Source: Sciurus carolinensis (lineage: Eukaryota; Chordata; Mammalia; Rodentia; Sciuridae). From it: a stretch of 64,000 nucleotides of DNA. Position numbers and translations under genes: made by a program. The DNA is taken from assembly GCF_902686445.1 (NCBI RefSeq), contig NC_062225.1:94538581-94602580 (forward strand), read 5' to 3'. The notes beneath the pieces were generated by a model, which was given only the letters and a program-made list of their open reading frames with translations, searched no databases and was not told the origin of the DNA. Shown here piece after piece: positions 60,120-64,000 of this stretch; position 1 is the stretch's first letter, and each line of letters opens with the position of its first letter.

Positions 60120-60420
60120 CAAAAAAAAAAAAGCCCCAGTCTCCAGCCACCCTCTCTCCCTGCCTCCAACCCTGCAACCATTGGTCACTATACTGTCACT
60201 TTCAGAACACTGTAAAGTTGGAACCACACCCACGCAGCCTCTTCAGACTGGCTTCTTTCACTGAACACATGCGTTTGGTCTCCTCATGTCTGGATGGCTC
60301 ACTTCTGAATTGCTGAATAATATTTCACTGTCCGGATGTACCAGAGTGTCTATTCCCCCACTGAAGCACATCTTGGTTGCCTCCAGTTTGGGGCAATTAC
60401 GATCAATCATTCATTAAAGG
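60120..60420 (-). mobile_element. Old L1 3' relic, antisense
   Basis: Worn antisense L1 3' end: TGGCTTCTTTCACTGAACAC, TTGCTGAATAATATTTCACT and ACTGAAGCACATCTTGGTTG, in the order of old mammalian L1 3' ends. Confidence 0.65.
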
Positions 60421-60424
60421 AGAT

Positions 60425-62085
60425 CTGCTGTGTGTTCAAGTGGAGGACTGTCCATGTTGCCAACAAGTTGTGGTCCCCACAGGATTGGTATGATGGATCT
60501 TCATGAGCCTGAACACTCATCAGACTGACTCTGACCCTTGCTGGGTAGGACATGAAGAATTTAATGAGATCATAATAAGGATTAAAAATATCTCATTCTC
60601 ATTTCAACTAAGAGCATATACTGTGATCTTTCAGTCAGTCACTCCTTCAACTAAAAGGGTATTTATCAAGCACTGCTCTGTTTGTAATGTTAAGAGGAGA
60701 CACTACTTCTGCATCAAAAGAAACACCTTCCCATGCCCAAGAGGGTTTCTGATTTGGAATCCACATTAATGCTTTTGATGCCTAAAGAGAGCCCATCTGG
60801 AATAAAGGAAATAGCTGCATTGAATTCAGTTTAAGAATCATCCTGGGAACTGGGCGGCATGCCAACATAAAATAATGAAGGGCCCACTGGGCTTAGCCAA
60901 CTTTAGGAGGACATAGCTTTTAGATGGCACACTGGCATGCCACCCCACACAGCTCCAGACACCTGCAACCTGCCACATTCAGGTCCAAGTAATGACTTTT
61001 CTTAAAGTTGGGAAATATTCCAATGTTAGATCTCTGAACTGTGAACTGAGCTTTTGTTCTGCAGTTGGATGGCTTCCATCTAGATACAGAGGTTTTCCTG
61101 GTACTAAGACCTGCATGAAGCTTCATGTAGGATTCCATACAGCAAAGCCCATAAAGACAGCATCAGCAGAGGGTGTGCACAAGTGCCACATGGCTTTTTA
61201 ATTCCACAAAATACATGCGAAGAATGTGAAGATCAGGAACTGGAGCAGGCGCTTCCTTAGAACTTGCTTGAGGTCACCAAGTAATGCATCTCACCTGCAC
61301 TTTCAGAGGAGGACAGCACAGCCTCGAGTTCCCGATGAGTGTTCCTCTCATGAGTTGAACTGGTCTCCCTCCAGCACGAGCCTGCTGATTAGACTTTTAC
61401 CCTTGGGAGCCACAGATGATGAGTGCATGTGACTTGTCCATGTGACTTTCCCACATGGCTACAATTTGCCTCGGATGGCTGCATGCCCCCAGCCCATGAA
61501 GAAGGATCATTGTTCTATGGCTCTAAAAAGTCATCCATTCAGTGGTGTTGCCAGACATCCATTTCAGTGAGGAAACAGTAAAACCAGATTTCAGCCATGG
61601 AAGTAGAAGCTTGATTTGTTGATGTGTAGATTTTTTCAAATTTACTGTAATATTCAACATCATCAGTCATAAAAATGAAAAATCATTGTTCTAAAATGCA
61701 TGGAAATATGGAATAGGAAACTTCATCACCTCTGAATATTCCAGCAGGGTGAGGATTCCCAAGGCAGCAGAATCCGCAGGAAGCACAGTGGCTTCCACAT
61801 TTTCTTTGCATTTATCATGAGGAAAAAAAGAAAACCTAGTTTAATGTCCTTTCCCAAATCAAATTCTGATTTGCTTCCTTAACTACCCAAAGACCGTAAC
61901 TAACAAAATCCATAACAGCATCTGATCCCCCAGGTTCGATTTGTTAAATATTTTGGAAAGCCAAGCACTAAGTAAAGTAGCAGATTTATGGCCAGAGGAA
62001 TTTCAGTTTCAGAATTCATATCCCACCCTGCAAGGCAATAAATCATGTAGAGTTACTACTTTAGCTTTAAAGCAAGGGTTTGTTT
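60425..62085. other. Intergenic, no gene supported
   Basis: No supported gene, RNA or repeat. Confidence 0.4.
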
Positions 62086-62089
62086 GTTG

Positions 62090-62710
62090 CTCTCAGTCGT
62101 TCTGAGGATTCAAGCGGGGATTTCAGGGTCGTTGGAGCTGGGCACAAGCAGTCAGAGGACGAGAGGGGGGCATGGCCAGGAGGACGGAATGGAAGCAAAG
62201 CTCACTGAGCAGGAGGCACCACCAGCAGCACAGATCCCGAGTGTGGCGAGGACGAACAGCAGCTGACCGGTCAGAGACTGGTGGAGTAGCTCCTCACCTC
62301 AAGGACTCCTAAGCCCAGGGCTGAGAGCACCTGGATCCCCAGGGTCCAGATGGAAGAGGCGGCACAGCTCGTGGGAACTGGGGACAGGTGTGCTGGCAGA
62401 GGATCAGAGCCTGGGGGACCTGGTGGGCCCATGCCCAGCTCACACTCACACCCAGGCGGAGGGCCGGCGGATCCGAAGAGCGCGTGCAGCAGGAGCACAG
62501 AGGTGGGCTGGGGCTCCAGGCCGCCTGTGTTTCCGGGGTCTGCTTAGTCCTCCCTAGCCCACAGCAGACGTCAAAGTCTAGAAGGCTTTGCCCCAGGTCC
62601 CCCAGCGGGCACATCGGTGGGCGGGGTCAGGAGGCCGAAGGGCAGCCAGGCACGCCCTCCTGGGGAAGGGGGCCCCATGCGGCCTCTGGGCACAGGAGAG
62701 CCAACCCTGA
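62090..62710. other. GC- and CpG-richer stretch
   Basis: Has noticeably more CpG than its surroundings (e.g. GGCGGAGGGCCGGCGGATCC near 62455). No exon or initiation signal can be identified. It may be a weak CpG island, an unannotated non-coding exon or simply GC-biased sequence. Confidence 0.35.
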
Positions 62711-62902
62711 AGGCCTGTGGAAAGAGCCAGTGTGCAGGCAGAGGCCTGACGCATTTCACTCTGGGGAAATGCTTATGGCAAAGTAAAACAGATTGCTTCC
62801 ACTTTGATGTGTCTGCCTAATTCAGCACGTGTTTGATATATTCAGGTTCGTTTAGTCAATTCAATTAATTATACATGTGCCAGAGTCAAAAACAAGATTA
62901 AC

Positions 62903-63110
62903 AGCTGGGCTTGGTGGCACAGGCCTGTAATTCCAGCTTCTTGGGAGGCTGAGGCAAGAGGATCACAAGTTTGAGGCCAGCCTCGGCAATTTAGCAAGAC
63001 CCTAAGCAACTTAGTGAGACTCTGCCTTAAAATAAAAAATATAAAGGGCTGGGGATGTGGTTCAGTGATTAAATACCCCTGGGTTCAATCCCTAGAATCC
63101 AAAAAAAAAA
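62903..63110 (+). repeat. B1-dID type composite SINE, sense
   Basis: B1 half (AGCTGGGCTTGGTGGCACAG ... TTTGAGGCCAGCCTCGGCAA), an A-rich linker, then the ID half (GGGCTGGGGATGTGGTTCAG ... GGGTTCAATCCCTAG) and an A-tail. A complete composite copy. Confidence 0.92.
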
Positions 63111-63140
63111 GAGAGAGAGAGAGAGAAAGAGAGAGGCAGA
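63111..63140 (+). repeat. (GA)n microsatellite on SINE tail
   Basis: A GAGAGA run directly continues the A-tail of the composite SINE, a common place for new microsatellites. Confidence 0.9.
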
Positions 63141-64000
63141 CAGGGATTCCACTCAGGAGAAGGGGGAGGAGATGCCACAGGAGGGGAATCTGGAGAGCAC
63201 AGGTTCAGAATCACCACTGGGAATGCACAGCACTCCAGATGCAAATATATCTGAAGCAAATAGCATCCTTTCACCTGGATCAATATTTTGAAATAGAATT
63301 AATAAACCAAAGAGTGCAAGCTTATTAATATTCTTTATCGGTCAGGGTTATATTGCTGCTCTTCTCAGATTGTGCCAGGGTGAGGCTTGGGATCAACTTA
63401 TTGGCAGCATTGCTACACATCATTTGGGAGATAGTTTCTTTCTAAAAGTTTTTTTGCTAGATTGGCTCTATAATTTAAAAACATACTTGTGCAGCTTATG
63501 GTATGTTAAGATTATTCTTAGTCATGAACACTGGGCTCTCTGGAGTGTCGAACCTCATGCCCTTCATGGAAGTCCTGGCCCACACAGAGGTGCCCAACAC
63601 AGGGCGAGTTGTATGCAGCCTGCTTCTCCTCCGGGCCATGCTAGCAAGTTACCAGCAACACTAGTCAGGACTTGGAAGCAGAGAGACCTTTTCAGTCCCT
63701 GCAAGGCTGATAGTCCTCCTGTTCAATGTTGGGGAACTTTTCTGCATCTTGCTTGTCACATGATGGCAGAACAAGCCCAAGGAGACCAGCAAGCCAGTCC
63801 ATCAGTGTGTCTCATCTTGTGCCCTCTGGGGGCTGCAGACACAACTCCAGAGGAGAAAGGGTATGCTCACTAAGAGCCAATCTAACTTTTATTAGAAACA
63901 ACAGTAACACCTTGGGAATTCCTTGGGATCTGGTTGTCCTTTCATCTGTCTGAGTCTGGGGTGTTGAGGCAGGTTCTAGGTGTTGGATTTTCCAGAGCCT
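63141..64000. other. Intergenic, no gene supported
   Basis: An open frame of 167 codons (63370-63873) has no recognisable domain and no supporting signals. Confidence 0.4.

Noticed and set aside
63370..63873. 167-codon open frame near the right end
   Set aside because: No recognisable domain, no splice or promoter context, and a composition typical of chance frames in GC-moderate DNA.
1..64000. CRISPR arrays, bacterial operons, phage or plasmid systems
   Set aside because: The window is mammalian: introns, L1, MIR, B1 and ID elements. The tandem repeats present have no spacer-repeat structure.

Overview
The window is mammalian nuclear DNA from a rodent, most likely a squirrel-family species (Sciuridae). 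A multi-exon vertebrate gene with GT-AG introns sits among L1 LINEs, MIRs, tRNA-Ala-derived ID SINEs and composite SINEs in which a B1 half is fused to an ID half. That composite is typical of squirrels and related rodents. Nothing bacterial, viral or plasmid-like is present, and almost all other open frames are chance or repeat-derived.

The one protein-coding gene is SH3YL1 (SH3 and SYLF domain-containing 1) on the + strand. Nine coding exons lie between 7969 and 34743. All junction phases agree, and together they give a 340-residue protein: an N-terminal SYLF lipid-binding domain (exons 2-7), a short Ser/Pro linker (exons 8-9) and a C-terminal SH3 domain (exon 10). The first coding base, the A of the ATG, must come from an exon 1 to the left of the window. 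The 3' UTR ends after an AATAAA at 34909-34914.

Layout: 1-7968 is intron 1, with an ancient L1 relic. 7969-34743 holds exons 2-10. Large introns carry an old antisense L1 (intron 4), a composite SINE (intron 5), and a nearly full-length, decayed L1 flanked by a perfect 16-bp target-site duplication (intron 8). From about 34.95 kb to the end I find no gene. That stretch holds an ID SINE, a (CCAT/CCAC)-type satellite with an internal 268-bp-offset duplication, a polypurine tract, a 49-bp minisatellite, a TG-rich minisatellite, an L1 with a classic 5' inversion (twin priming), an older L1 piece and a sense composite SINE. A repeat of about 425 bp that begins TGTT(T/C)TAGTCAGC occurs four times across the window, and I could not assign it to a named family.

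I saw no evidence of an undescribed biological system. The most interesting points are the SH3YL1 exon 7/8 junction, the twin-primed L1, the unassigned repeat family and the locally duplicated or tandem sequences.
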